Translations under genes and position numbers: made by a program | The notes under the pieces: model-generated | What the model saw: the letters and a program-made list of their open reading frames with translations, nothing else | Told to the model about the DNA's origin: nothing | Database searches by the model: none | In this document: one piece after another, positions 19,879-28,399 of the stretch | How the letters are laid out: each line of letters begins with the position of its first letter | Position numbering within the stretch: the stretch's first letter is position 1 | Origin: Halochromatium glycolicum | GTDB lineage: Bacteria; Pseudomonadota; Gammaproteobacteria; Chromatiales; Chromatiaceae | NCBI RefSeq assembly: GCF_016584085.1 | Contig: NZ_NRSJ01000038.1 | Coordinates: 1-50,215 of the forward strand | Direction of reading: 5' to 3' | DNA length: 50,215 bases

Positions 19879-20877
19879 TCACTCCTTGAAACGCCCGTAC
19901 CCGCGCAAGCGCTCATAGCGGGCGACGAGTAGCTGATCGACCGGCTGACTCATGACCTGCTGCAGCTCGTCCACCAGCACCATCTTCAACGAAGAGGCGG
20001 TATCCTCGACATTGCGATGCGCGCCACCGCGAGGCTCAGGCACCACCGCATCGACCAGACCGAGCTCATACAGTCGATCCGAGGTGATCGCCATCGCCTC
20101 GGCCGCGGACTGGGCCTTCTCGGCGCTCTTCCAGAGGATCGAGGCACAGCCCTCGGGTGAGATCACCGAATAGGTACTGAACTGGAGCATGATCAGCCGA
20201 TCGCCGACCCCGATCGCCAAGGCACCACCCGAGCCGCCCTCGCCGGTCACGGTCACGATGATCGGCACCCGCAGCCCGGCCATCACCTGCAGGTTGCGCG
20301 CGATCGCCTCGCTTTGGCCACGCTCCTCGGCGCCGACCCCCGGATAGGCGCCCGGCGTATCGATGAAGGTCAGGATCGGCAGGCCGAAACGCTCGGCCAT
20401 CTGCATCAACCGCAGCGCCTTGCGATACCCTTCCGGCCGCGGCATGCCGAAGTTGCGGCTGATCTTCTCCTTGGTGTCGCGGCCCTTCTGATGGCCGATG
20501 ACCATCACCGCCTGGCCGTCGAGCCGCGCCAGGCCGCCGACGATCGCACGGTCGTCGGCAAAGGCCCGATCGCCGTGCAGCTCCTGAAACCCCTCGAAGA
20601 CGCGGTCGACGTAATCGAGGAAGTAGGGCCGCAGCGGATGCCGCGACAACTGCGAGATCTGCCAGGGCGTCAGCGACGAGAAGATCTGCTCGGTCAGCGC
20701 CCGGCTCTTGGTCTCCAGGTGCTCGATCTCGTCGGCGATATTGATGCCGTCCTCATCGCCGGGACCATGCCGGCCCAGATGTTGGGCACCGAGCGTCGCG
20801 CCGAGGTGGCGCAGCTCTTCGATCTTCGCCTCGAGCTCGGCGACCGGTTGTTCGAAATCGAGAAAGTTCAGGTCCAT
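19879..20877 (-). CDS. accA: Acetyl-CoA carboxylase carboxyltransferase subunit alpha
   Basis: AccA, with AccD, transfers the carboxyl group from carboxybiotin to acetyl-CoA to give malonyl-CoA, the first committed step of fatty-acid synthesis. The 332-residue protein (E. coli 319) begins MDLNFLDFEQPVAELEAKIE, exactly the family pattern. It contains PRPEGYRKALRLMQMAERF, FIDTPGAYPGVGAEERGQSE (crotonase-fold oxyanion region) and VTGEGGSGGALAIGVGDRL. It is followed by tilS. Usually accA sits beside dnaE; here dnaE is 16 kb away, so that neighbourhood has been rearranged. Its upstream region is shared with the divergent sucrose-phosphate synthase gene. Confidence 0.97.
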   Translation of the reverse strand: MDLNFLDFEQPVAELEAKIEELRHLGATLGAQHLGRHGPGDEDGINIADEIEHLETKSRALTEQIFSSLTPWQISQLSRHPLRPYFLDYVDRVFEGFQELHGDRAFADDRAIVGGLARLDGQAVMVIGHQKGRDTKEKISRNFGMPRPEGYRKALRLMQMAERFGLPILTFIDTPGAYPGVGAEERGQSEAIARNLQVMAGLRVPIIVTVTGEGGSGGALAIGVGDRLIMLQFSTYSVISPEGCASILWKSAEKAQSAAEAMAITSDRLYELGLVDAVVPEPRGGAHRNVEDTASSLKMVLVDELQQVMSQPVDQLLVARYERLRGYGRFKE

Positions 20878-21231
20878 AGTCGCCGGATTCTACGTGAAAC
20901 CGCATGCGTCGCGACAGTCAGGATCTTTCCGAATCAGCCCGCGACGCGCAGATCCAGGCGCGCAGCCTCCGCTCAGATCCGATATTCTTCATGATCCTGC
21001 GATGTGAATAGCCACGCTATCGCATCGCCCAGCGGGTTCCCGGAGACTCGATCAACATGACCGCACAGCCCTGACGATGTGCTGAGTTTCCAATGACCAG
21101 CGGGTGTTTTGCTAGGACTTCTCGGCCTCCCATCACGATCTAGACTGTCCGGCCGCAGCGCGCGCCGTCGCGCTTGGCGACCTTGGGAACCGAGAGATCA
21201 CTTCCGACTCCGACTCGTGCCAGCCAGCCGT
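20878..21231. other. 354-bp divergent intergenic region (accA / sucrose-phosphate synthase)
   Basis: This region must contain the promoters of both genes. I find no clear sigma-70 boxes, repeat or gene in it. The sucrose-phosphate synthase frame is open from 21109, but residues encoded before 21232 are Arg-rich and unlike the family, so they are treated as untranslated. Confidence 0.5.
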
Positions 21232-23415
21232 ATGACCCCACCGCCAGATTCTCGCTATCTCGTCTTGATCAGTGTCCACGGCCTTATCCGCGGCAACAAT
21301 CTCGAGCTCGGACGCGACGCCGATACCGGCGGCCAGACGCTCTATGTCGTCGAGTTGGCAAGAGCGCTCGCCGCACGGGACGATGTCGAGCGGGTTGACC
21401 TCTTCACCCGTCTCGTCGATGATCCGCATTTGAGCCCGGATTACGCCCAGCCGGTCGAAGAGATCGGCAACGGCGCCCGTATCGTCCGCATCGAAGCCGG
21501 TCCCGCCGAATACCTGCCCAAGGAACAGCTCTGGGACTACCTCGATACCTTTGCCGATAACATGCTCGGCTTCCTGCGCGATCAGGAGACCGGACCCAGC
21601 CTGATCCACAGTCACTATGCCGATGCCGGCTATGTCGGCACCCGGGTCTCGAACCAGCTCGGCGTGCCGCTCGTGCACACCGGCCATTCGCTCGGTCGGG
21701 TCAAACGGCGCCGCCTACTCGCCTCCGGCGTCAAACAGGAGGTGATCGACGCGCGCTACAACATGGATCGTCGGATCGACGCCGAGGAAGAGACACTCGG
21801 CGCCGCCAGCCTGGTCGTCACCAGCACGACGCAAGAGATCCAGGAGCAGTACGGCCTCTACGACCACTATCAGCCCAATCGGATGTCGGTCATCCCGCCC
21901 GGCACCGACCTGACCCGCTTCCACCCACCAGATGGCGCCGAACAGAAGGCGCCGATCAAGAAGGAGCTCGCCCGCTTCCTGCGCGAGCCGAAGAAGCCGA
22001 TCATCCTCGCCCTCTCGCGCCCCGACGAGCGGAAGAACATCGCGACCCTGGTCGATGCGTTCGGCGAGTCAGAAGAGCTTCAGAACACCGCGAACTTGGT
22101 CATCGTCGCTGGTAATCGCGACGACATCCGCGATCTCGACAGCGGCGCGCAGCAGGTCCTGACCGATATCCTGATCCTGATCGACCTGCACGACCTCTAT
22201 GGCAAGGTCGCCTACCCGAAGCACCACAGCGCCGACGAGGTCCCGATCCTTTATCAGATTGCAGCCGCCTCGCGCGGCGTCTTCATCAACCCAGCATTGA
22301 CCGAGCCGTTCGGGCTGACCCTGATCGAGGCCGCTGCCAGTGGCTTGCCAATCGTTGCGACCGAGGACGGCGGCCCGATCGATATCATCAGCCATTGCAA
22401 GAACGGCATCCTGATCGACCCGCTCGACAAGCAGGACATCACCAAGGCGCTGCTGAAGGTCGTCAGCGATGCTTCACGCTGGAGGAGCATGGCCAAGAAC
22501 GGCCTCAGCGGTGTCAAGGCGCACTACTCCTGGGAGGCGCACGCCGAAAGCTATGTCAAGGCGATCGCGCCCCTGCTCGACAAGGTCGAGCCGCCACCGC
22601 GGGCACCGGTGGCCCGGCGCCCGATGCTCTATCACGATCGGGCGATCTTTACCGACCTCGACCAGAACCTGCTCGGTGATCCCGACGCCCTGGCCGATTT
22701 CCTGCGCATGATCCGCGAGAACCATAGCTGCACCAGTTTCGGGATCGCGACCGGCCGGCGGCTCGATTCGGCCCTGCAGGTGATGCGCCGCTACGGCATC
22801 CCGCGTCCGGACGTGCTGATCACCGCGCTCGGCACCGAGATCTACTACGCCCCTCAGCTCACCGCTGATGCCGCCTGGGCGCGACATATCGACCATCTCT
22901 GGTATCCGCGCCGGGTGCGCGACGTGCTCGCCGACCTGCCCGGTATCGAGCGTCAGCCGAAGTCCGAGCAGAGCCGCTACAAGGTCAGCTTCTATATCGA
23001 CCCGGAGCGAGCCCCTTGCCTCGACGAGATCGCCAGTATCCTGCACCAGGCCGATCTCAACGTGCATCTGAACCTCTCGTTCGGTCAGTTCCTCGACGTC
23101 GTCCCGGCGCGCGCCTCGAAGGGACTCGCACTGCGCTATGTGGCCGACCAGTTCAGCATCCCGATCGAGCACTGCCTGACTGCCGGCGGCTCCGGCGCCG
23201 ATGAAGACATGATGCGCGGCAATACCCTGGCCGTGGTCGTCGCCAACCGCCATCACGAGGAGCTCTCGCAGCTCACCGATACGGAAAGCATCTACTTCGC
23301 CGAGAAGCCGTTCGCTGCCGGAATCCTCGAGGCGATCGAGCACTATCGATTCTTCGATGCCTGTCAGGTGCCGCGTCGACCCGAAGACGAGGCGGCGCAG
23401 GATTCGGATGGTTAG
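21232..23415 (+). CDS. sps: Bidomain sucrose-phosphate synthase with C-terminal sucrose-phosphatase-like domain
   Basis: This 727-residue protein makes sucrose-6-phosphate from UDP-glucose and fructose-6-phosphate. The GT-B synthase domain (about 1-465) begins RYLVLISVHGLIRGNNLELG with DADTGGQTLYVVELARAL, then HTGHSLGRVKRRRLL, LSRPDERKNIATLVDAFG and the E-x7-E motif TEPFGLTLIEAAASG. The C-terminal HAD domain (about 470-710) has the nucleophile motif FTDLDQNLLGD, FGIATGRRLDSAL, KVSFYIDPERAP and GGSGADEDMMRGN. It could be a true phosphatase or only structural; the DxD pair is intact. The ATG at 21232 gives the family N-terminus. Sucrose is a compatible solute in halotolerant bacteria. Sucrose synthase and fructokinase lie 13 kb away rather than adjacent. 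Confidence 0.94.
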   Translation: MTPPPDSRYLVLISVHGLIRGNNLELGRDADTGGQTLYVVELARALAARDDVERVDLFTRLVDDPHLSPDYAQPVEEIGNGARIVRIEAGPAEYLPKEQLWDYLDTFADNMLGFLRDQETGPSLIHSHYADAGYVGTRVSNQLGVPLVHTGHSLGRVKRRRLLASGVKQEVIDARYNMDRRIDAEEETLGAASLVVTSTTQEIQEQYGLYDHYQPNRMSVIPPGTDLTRFHPPDGAEQKAPIKKELARFLREPKKPIILALSRPDERKNIATLVDAFGESEELQNTANLVIVAGNRDDIRDLDSGAQQVLTDILILIDLHDLYGKVAYPKHHSADEVPILYQIAAASRGVFINPALTEPFGLTLIEAAASGLPIVATEDGGPIDIISHCKNGILIDPLDKQDITKALLKVVSDASRWRSMAKNGLSGVKAHYSWEAHAESYVKAIAPLLDKVEPPPRAPVARRPMLYHDRAIFTDLDQNLLGDPDALADFLRMIRENHSCTSFGIATGRRLDSALQVMRRYGIPRPDVLITALGTEIYYAPQLTADAAWARHIDHLWYPRRVRDVLADLPGIERQPKSEQSRYKVSFYIDPERAPCLDEIASILHQADLNVHLNLSFGQFLDVVPARASKGLALRYVADQFSIPIEHCLTAGGSGADEDMMRGNTLAVVVANRHHEELSQLTDTESIYFAEKPFAAGILEAIEHYRFFDACQVPRRPEDEAAQDSDG

Positions 23416-23513
23416 TCGCATTCCTGGGTTCGCATGCGCCCTGGGCTGTTGCGCACCGTTACCTTCCTGGCTGCCCTCCATCTGCCGGAGTGACCTGAGC
23501 CAAACGATCGCTC

Positions 23514-23672
23514 AGGCGATTGCCGGAAAAGCTCGTACCGAATTGCGCAGGATTGTCGTTTGCCTTCGAGGAGCGTCGCCGGGAGCATAGCCGGGCTATG
23601 TGACCGGCGGCGCGACGAAGAAGGCGAGCGAAAAGACCAGCAAGGCGGTATGAGCTTTGACAGAAGTCGCCT
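23514..23672. repeat. 159-bp interspersed repeat, copy 2 (family A)
   Basis: Same element and orientation as 3447-3605, with the central hairpin at 23574-23617. An additional perfect inverted repeat, GACCTGAG (23492-23499) and CTCAGGTC (23671-23678), frames this copy. It occupies much of the 420-bp gap 23416-23835 between the convergent sps and pbpC genes. The rest of that gap holds only a weak 6-bp hairpin (23807-23823) downstream of pbpC, with no T-tract. Confidence 0.85.
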
Positions 23673-23835
23673 CAGGTCGCTGGTCTTGAGCCTTGCCACG
23701 CAAGCCCGCTCCCTTCACGGCGGATAGTCCGAGTATCGGGCATGGCCCGTTGATCCTTTGAAGGTCTCTACCTGTCTGCAGAGGGTGAACCTTGCTGATT
23801 TGTTGACCGATCCGGAAGATCGGACCGGCAAGACA

Positions 23836-25998
23836 TCACCGAAGCTCCACGCTCACGTGGCTTGAACGGCCATCGGCATCGACAACGGCAATGGTCGCGA
23901 AACCGGTGCCGTCCGGCTGCCATCGTGCGACCCGGGCATAGGGTTCGCGCGCAACCGGCACACCGTTGGCGAGCCAGAGGAACGGTGGGCGCCCGTTGCG
24001 GACCTTGAGCACCAGCGCCTGCACATTGCTGCCGGCGGACCCGCCCACGAGATCGATGCGCGCCCCGTCCGGCGGGAAGGCAATAGCAGGCCCCTCTCGA
24101 CCGGACTCCGCGGTCTCGTCTGCAGCCCGCTGCAAGGGTCGCGGCAGTTGGGCCGTCGACGCGAACAGTACTCCATTCGGCGGCCCCGGCAGTGGTACCT
24201 GTTTGCCGATTCGCGCAAACGCATTGCGCAGGATCGGCACAGCGGCATTGCCCCCGGTCAGGCCCGGCACCGCAGCGCCATCGGGGCGGCCCACCCAGAC
24301 ACCGACCACATGCGCGCCGTCGTAGCCAAGCGCCCAGGCATCGCGATAGCCATAAGACGTCCCGGTCTTGATCGCGATCCCGTCGCTGCGCTGATCGAGA
24401 CGGCCCGCGCCGGAGAGGATCGAGCCGAGATACCAAGCCGCCCGCTCCTCGAGCACCGGGTTTGCCGGCCTGTCGGCTGCATCGCGTCGCTGGGCAGCGG
24501 CATCATCTTGAGCCACGAGCCGCTCCCGCAGGTGGACCGACTGACCGCCATTGGCGATCGCCGCATAGAGGGCCACGAGCTCCTTTAGCGTCAGTCCGAG
24601 CCCGCCGAGCCCGATCGCGAGCCCCGCCGGAGCGGACGCCACGGCTGGCAGCTCCGGCTGAGCCCCGGCACGTCTAAGGCGCGCAAGCAGCCGCGCCGGG
24701 CCAACGTGCTCGAGCAAGGTCACGGCCGGGACATTCAATGACTGTTGCAGCGCGCTGCGCACCGTGACCGTGCCCTGGAACCCGCGATCGAAGTTCTCGG
24801 GGACATAGCCACCGAACGCGCTCGGGCGATCCTCGATCAAGCTCTCCGGATGCGCCAGACCGAGTTCGAATGCCAGCCCATAGATCAAGGGTTTCAGGGT
24901 CGAGCCGGGTGAGCGCGGCGCACGGGTCATATCGACGAAGCCGTCACGCTCGCGGGCGAGCAGGTCCGCCGAGCCGACGCTCGCAAGCACCTCGCCGCTG
25001 CGGTAATCGGCCGCCAGAAGCGCCACCGATACCGCGTCGGGAAGACGCGCGGCCCGCTCTGCGGCCAGCGTCTCGAGACGCTGCTGCAGCTCGGCATTGA
25101 GGGTCAGTCGGTGCTCATCAGCCACCGCAGAAGCCGAAGAAGCCACTGGCGCCGAAGCGACGAGGCGCCGCGTCAGATGCGGCGCGAGCAATGGGAAGGG
25201 GCGCCGCTCGGTCGGGATCGGCTCACGCCGCGCCGCCGCGGCGGCGTCGGCATCGATCAGCCCAAGCGCCTCGGCGCGCGCGAGCACCCGGTCGCGTCCG
25301 CGCCGCGCCGCCTCCGGAAAGCGATCCGGCCGGCGCTGTTCCGGGGCCTGCGGCAAGGCTACCAGCAGCGCCGCCTGCGCCGGCGTCAGGCGCGCCGGCT
25401 CACGTCCGAACCAGGCCAGCGCCGCGGCGCGCACACCCTCGAGATTGCCGCCGAATGGCGCCAGGTTCAGATAGGCGTCGAGCACCCGACCTTTTTCGAC
25501 GTCGCGCTCGAGCGCCAATGCCCCGATCAGTTGGCGCCATTTATCGTCGAACGAACCCGTCGCCAGCCCGAGACGGAGCCGCACCACCTGCATGGTCAGG
25601 GTCGAGCCGCCGGAGACGATGCGCCTATGCCGCAGCATCTGCCAGGCGGCGCGCACCAGCGCCCGTGCGTCAACGCCGGGATGAACGAAGAAGCGCTGAT
25701 CCTCGTAGCCGATCAGCATTTGCAGATAGAGCGGATCGACATCGGCCTGGGTCACCGGCAGGCGCCAGCGCCCATCGGCGACGGTGAAGGCCCGCAACAG
25801 ACGCCCATTGCGGTCCAGCACGACCGGCGAGCGCGCGATCTCCAGCGACACCGGCTCGGCGCTGGTCAGGACAGCTTCGACCAGCAGCCAAGCGCCGATC
25901 GCGGAGATGGCAAGGGCGATCAGCCCGATCGTGATCCAGGCCACGGACCGCTTGGCCAGGGTTATCGATTTCAGCCAGGGCGACGGGAGCGATTCCAA
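23836..25998 (-). CDS. pbpC: Penicillin-binding protein 1C (bifunctional transglycosylase/transpeptidase)
   Basis: This 720-residue class A PBP is anchored by one N-terminal helix (SVAWITIGLIALAISAIGAW). The GT51 glycosyltransferase domain follows with the catalytic Glu in IGYEDQRFFVHPGVD and STLTMQVVRLRLG. The transpeptidase domain has all three motifs: SPGSTLKP (Ser near 363), SLN in QQSLNVPAVT and KTGTSYGYRDAWALG (near 542). The C-terminal domain (FPPDGARIDLVGG...) is the biPBP-C module typical of PBP1C. It builds peptidoglycan in the periplasm. The start is a TTG at 25998; a GTG slightly downstream is possible. The alpha-2-macroglobulin gene that often precedes pbpC is absent; rimO ends 19 bases upstream on the same strand. 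Confidence 0.94.
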   Translation of the reverse strand: MESLPSPWLKSITLAKRSVAWITIGLIALAISAIGAWLLVEAVLTSAEPVSLEIARSPVVLDRNGRLLRAFTVADGRWRLPVTQADVDPLYLQMLIGYEDQRFFVHPGVDARALVRAAWQMLRHRRIVSGGSTLTMQVVRLRLGLATGSFDDKWRQLIGALALERDVEKGRVLDAYLNLAPFGGNLEGVRAAALAWFGREPARLTPAQAALLVALPQAPEQRRPDRFPEAARRGRDRVLARAEALGLIDADAAAAARREPIPTERRPFPLLAPHLTRRLVASAPVASSASAVADEHRLTLNAELQQRLETLAAERAARLPDAVSVALLAADYRSGEVLASVGSADLLARERDGFVDMTRAPRSPGSTLKPLIYGLAFELGLAHPESLIEDRPSAFGGYVPENFDRGFQGTVTVRSALQQSLNVPAVTLLEHVGPARLLARLRRAGAQPELPAVASAPAGLAIGLGGLGLTLKELVALYAAIANGGQSVHLRERLVAQDDAAAQRRDAADRPANPVLEERAAWYLGSILSGAGRLDQRSDGIAIKTGTSYGYRDAWALGYDGAHVVGVWVGRPDGAAVPGLTGGNAAVPILRNAFARIGKQVPLPGPPNGVLFASTAQLPRPLQRAADETAESGREGPAIAFPPDGARIDLVGGSAGSNVQALVLKVRNGRPPFLWLANGVPVAREPYARVARWQPDGTGFATIAVVDADGRSSHVSVELR

Positions 25999-26017
25999 TG
26001 ACCTGATCGATGAGGGC

Positions 26018-27343
26018 CTAGGACCCGTTCACCGGCTCGGCATAGAGATCATGCTCATCGCTGGCGGTGATCTCGACCTCGATGAAGTCGCCCGGGTCCA
26101 GCTCCCAGGCACCATCGATGATCACGCTCCCATCGATCTCGGGCGCATCGGCATGGCTGCGCGCGATCACCTGCTCTTCCAGCACCTCGTCGACCAGCAC
26201 GATCTCGCGCCTGCCGATGCGCTCGGCCAGTTTCGCGCGGCTGATCTCGGCCTGGACCGCCATGAAGCGTTGATGGCGCTCCTGCTTGACCTCTTCGGGC
26301 ACCGGATCGGGCAGCGCATTGGCGGCGGCCCCCTCGACCGGCGAGTAGCTGAAGCAGCCGACCCGATCCAGCCGCGCCTCGCGCAGGAAGGCCAATAATT
26401 GCTCGAAATCGGCATCGGTCTCGCCTGGGAAGCCGACGATGAAGGTGCTGCGTAAGACCAGCTCCGGACAGATCCGGCGCCAGTCGGCGAGCCGTTCGAG
26501 GACCTGCTCGGTCGCCGCCGGCCGACGCATCGCCTTCAGCACCGACGGGCTGCCGTGCTGCAGTGGCATGTCCAGATAGGGCAGGATCAGCGCGTCGGCC
26601 ATCAGCGGGATCAGCCGGTCGACCTGCGGATAGGGATAGACGTAGTGCAGCCGAATCCAGGCCTGCAATTCACCGAGGGTGCGCGCCAGGGTCTCGATAT
26701 CGGTCTTCAGCGGCCGCCCCTGCCAGAAGTCGGTCCGATACCGGGTATCCAGCCCGTAGGCGCTGGTGTCCTGCGCGATCACCAGCAGCTCGCGCACGCC
26801 GGCCTCGACCAGCCCGTGGGCCTCATCAAGGATACCGCCGATTGGCCGGCTGAACAGGTCGCCGCGCATGCTCGGGATGATGCAGAAGCGGCAGCGATGA
26901 TTACAGCCCTCGCTGATCTTGATATAGGCGTAGTGGGCCGGAGTCAGCTTGATCCCCTGCGGCGGTACCAGGTCCAGGAAGGGATCGTGTGCCGGACGCG
27001 GCAGATGCGTCTGGACGGCCTCCATCACCGCGTCCTCGGCCTGCGGACCGGTCACGGCCAAGACCTCCGGGTGCGCGTCGCGGATCACATCGGCGCGCGC
27101 GCCCAGGCAGCCGGTGACGATCACCCGGCCATGTTCGTCCAGGGCCTCACCAATCGCGTCCAGCGACTCGTCGACCGCGGCATCGATGAAGCCGCAGGTG
27201 TTGACGACGACCAGATCGGCCGCGGCGTAATCGGACGCGATCTGATAACCGTCGGCCCGCAGCCGGGTCAGGATGCGCTCGGAGTCGACCGTCGCCTTCG
27301 GGCAGCCGAGACTGACGAAGCCGACCTTAGGGATGGATCTCAT
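26018..27343 (-). CDS. rimO: Ribosomal protein uS12 methylthiotransferase RimO
   Basis: RimO is a radical-SAM enzyme that methylthiolates Asp89 (E. coli numbering) of ribosomal protein S12. The 441-residue protein has the three N-terminal cluster cysteines Cys14 (SLGCPKATVDSE), Cys50 (NTCGFID) and Cys79 (VTGCLG). The radical-SAM CxxxCxxC is GCNHRCRFCIIPSMRG (Cys147, 151, 154). LPYLDMPLQHGS follows, with a C-terminal TRAM domain (RREIVLVDEVLEE... DPGDFIEVEIT). LGCPKATVDSE and the MRG motif distinguish RimO from MiaB. It lies just upstream of pbpC (19-bp gap), so the two may be co-transcribed. Repeats fill the region before its start. Confidence 0.97.
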   Translation of the reverse strand: MRSIPKVGFVSLGCPKATVDSERILTRLRADGYQIASDYAAADLVVVNTCGFIDAAVDESLDAIGEALDEHGRVIVTGCLGARADVIRDAHPEVLAVTGPQAEDAVMEAVQTHLPRPAHDPFLDLVPPQGIKLTPAHYAYIKISEGCNHRCRFCIIPSMRGDLFSRPIGGILDEAHGLVEAGVRELLVIAQDTSAYGLDTRYRTDFWQGRPLKTDIETLARTLGELQAWIRLHYVYPYPQVDRLIPLMADALILPYLDMPLQHGSPSVLKAMRRPAATEQVLERLADWRRICPELVLRSTFIVGFPGETDADFEQLLAFLREARLDRVGCFSYSPVEGAAANALPDPVPEEVKQERHQRFMAVQAEISRAKLAERIGRREIVLVDEVLEEQVIARSHADAPEIDGSVIIDGAWELDPGDFIEVEITASDEHDLYAEPVNGS

Positions 27344-27370
27344 ATCAGAAGCCTGGATATGCTAAGCGAT

Positions 27371-27463
27371 TATGGTCACTCGCCCTGGTTTCCGGACAGG
27401 CTGACCCCGCCGGTGCTGACTGTTCCGGCGCTTTCTGTCCGGCGATCAGGCGAAATGGCTATA
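27371..27463 (+). repeat. 93-bp MITE-like element, copy 1 (family B)
   Basis: Begins TATGGTCACTCGCCCTGGTT and ends AAATGGCTATA. The same 93-bp sequence recurs at 33366-33458 (opposite strand) and 35088-35180. The two ends are imperfect inverted repeats of about 29 bases converging on CCGGACAG/CTGTCCGG. No protein is encoded. It lies just before the rimO start, next to two REP-like units. Confidence 0.85.
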
Positions 27464-27467
27464 CCTT

Positions 27468-27570
27468 GAATCCCGCAGAATCGACCGTCCGGGTGGCAGC
27501 GCGCCAAGGGCGCTACCGAGAATCACGCGGGATTCATCGTCGGGGGTAGCGCGGTGCCATGCGCGTTAGC
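27468..27570. repeat. Pair of REP-like elements (family D), directly after the MITE
   Basis: Unit 1 (27468-27516) reads CTTGAATCCCGCAGAATCGA followed by CCGTCCGGGTGGCAGC. Unit 2 (27519-27570) reads GAATCACGCGGGATTCATCG, then TCGGGGGTAGC and ends CGCGTTAG. Each has a short palindrome (GAATC...GATTC). Together with the MITE they fill most of the 316-bp gap 27344-27659. Confidence 0.65.
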
Positions 27571-27659
27571 AGCAAAGGCTCCGCAGAGATTGCGCAAGGC
27601 CGGCTAGGTGCTCTTGGCCGCGAAGCGGAGCGGTCTGCTGCACGTTATTGGTTATCCCC

Positions 27660-28304
27660 CTATGGAAAGAGCCACTCCAACATCCGGATGAAGCCAACCA
27701 CCGCCCCCACGGCGCCGACCAACCAGAGCGTCTGGCGGTGGATGGCGGTGCGTAGACTGGCCTCGGTTGCCTTGATCTCCACCCTGGCTTCCTGAACCTC
27801 GACACGCACCTCTTGGACCTGCAGCTCGACCTGCTTGATCTCTTTTTGCAGCCGCAGCTCCATGTCCTTGTTCTCGCCGCGAACGACCTCGATCTCCTTG
27901 GTCAACCCGCCGCGAACGACCTCGATCTCCTTGGTCAACCCGCCGCGAAGCGCTTCGAACTCCTTGGTCAACTCGCCACGAAGCGCCTCGAGCTCCTTGG
28001 TCGACTCGCCACGAAGTGACTCGATCTCCTTGCGCAGATTGAGCTCTACCTGTTTGAGCTCTTTCTGCAAACGCAGCTCCATGTCCTTGTTCTCGCCGCG
28101 AACGACCTCGATCTCCTTGCGGACCTCCTCGATTTCTTTCTGCAGCCGCAACTCGGATTCACGCACGTCGTGTGCGGTGGCGACCTCACTGGCGCGTGGC
28201 CAGGCCTCTTCGAGCCGACCGATCGCGTGGGCGATCAGCTGGAAGCGCGCCTGATCATCGGCCGCATCGGAAAGCTGCTCATAGAGCTCGAGTGCAACAC
28301 TCAT
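27660..28304 (-). CDS. Coiled-coil protein with hendecad repeats and C-terminal membrane anchor
   Basis: This is a 214-residue protein. Residues 1-45 form a helical head (MSVALELYEQLSDAADDQAR). Residues 50-185 are a long coiled coil rich in E/K/L/R. It includes four 11-residue units of the type LTKEIEVVRGG and a repeated ENKDMELRLQKE block. Residues about 188-212 (TLWLVGAVGAVVGFIRMLEW) form a C-terminal membrane helix. The layout resembles DUF1640/CCDC90-like proteins, but I do not claim that family firmly. The tandem units are also nearly identical at the DNA level, so copy number may vary between strains. A possible ribosome site (GGAAG) precedes the ATG at 28304. It stands alone between hrpA and rimO, same strand. 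Function unknown; a membrane-tethered scaffold is an inference. Confidence 0.75.
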   Translation of the reverse strand: MSVALELYEQLSDAADDQARFQLIAHAIGRLEEAWPRASEVATAHDVRESELRLQKEIEEVRKEIEVVRGENKDMELRLQKELKQVELNLRKEIESLRGESTKELEALRGELTKEFEALRGGLTKEIEVVRGGLTKEIEVVRGENKDMELRLQKEIKQVELQVQEVRVEVQEARVEIKATEASLRTAIHRQTLWLVGAVGAVVGFIRMLEWLFP

Positions 28305-28399
28305 GGGGGATCACTTCCTGACATCACGCTTTCGCTAGACTGGCATCGGCCCGATCGGCTGTCCAGCCACCTCTGGGATCAGGCGCAAGCGCCTGTCAA

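Noticed and set aside
23807..23823. CCGATC/GATCGG hairpin after pbpC as terminator
   Set aside because: Only 6 bp and no T-tract on the minus strand.
27805..28180. Repeat array as a CRISPR
   Set aside because: Units are contiguous 33-bp coding repeats without unique spacers, inside one open coiled-coil gene.
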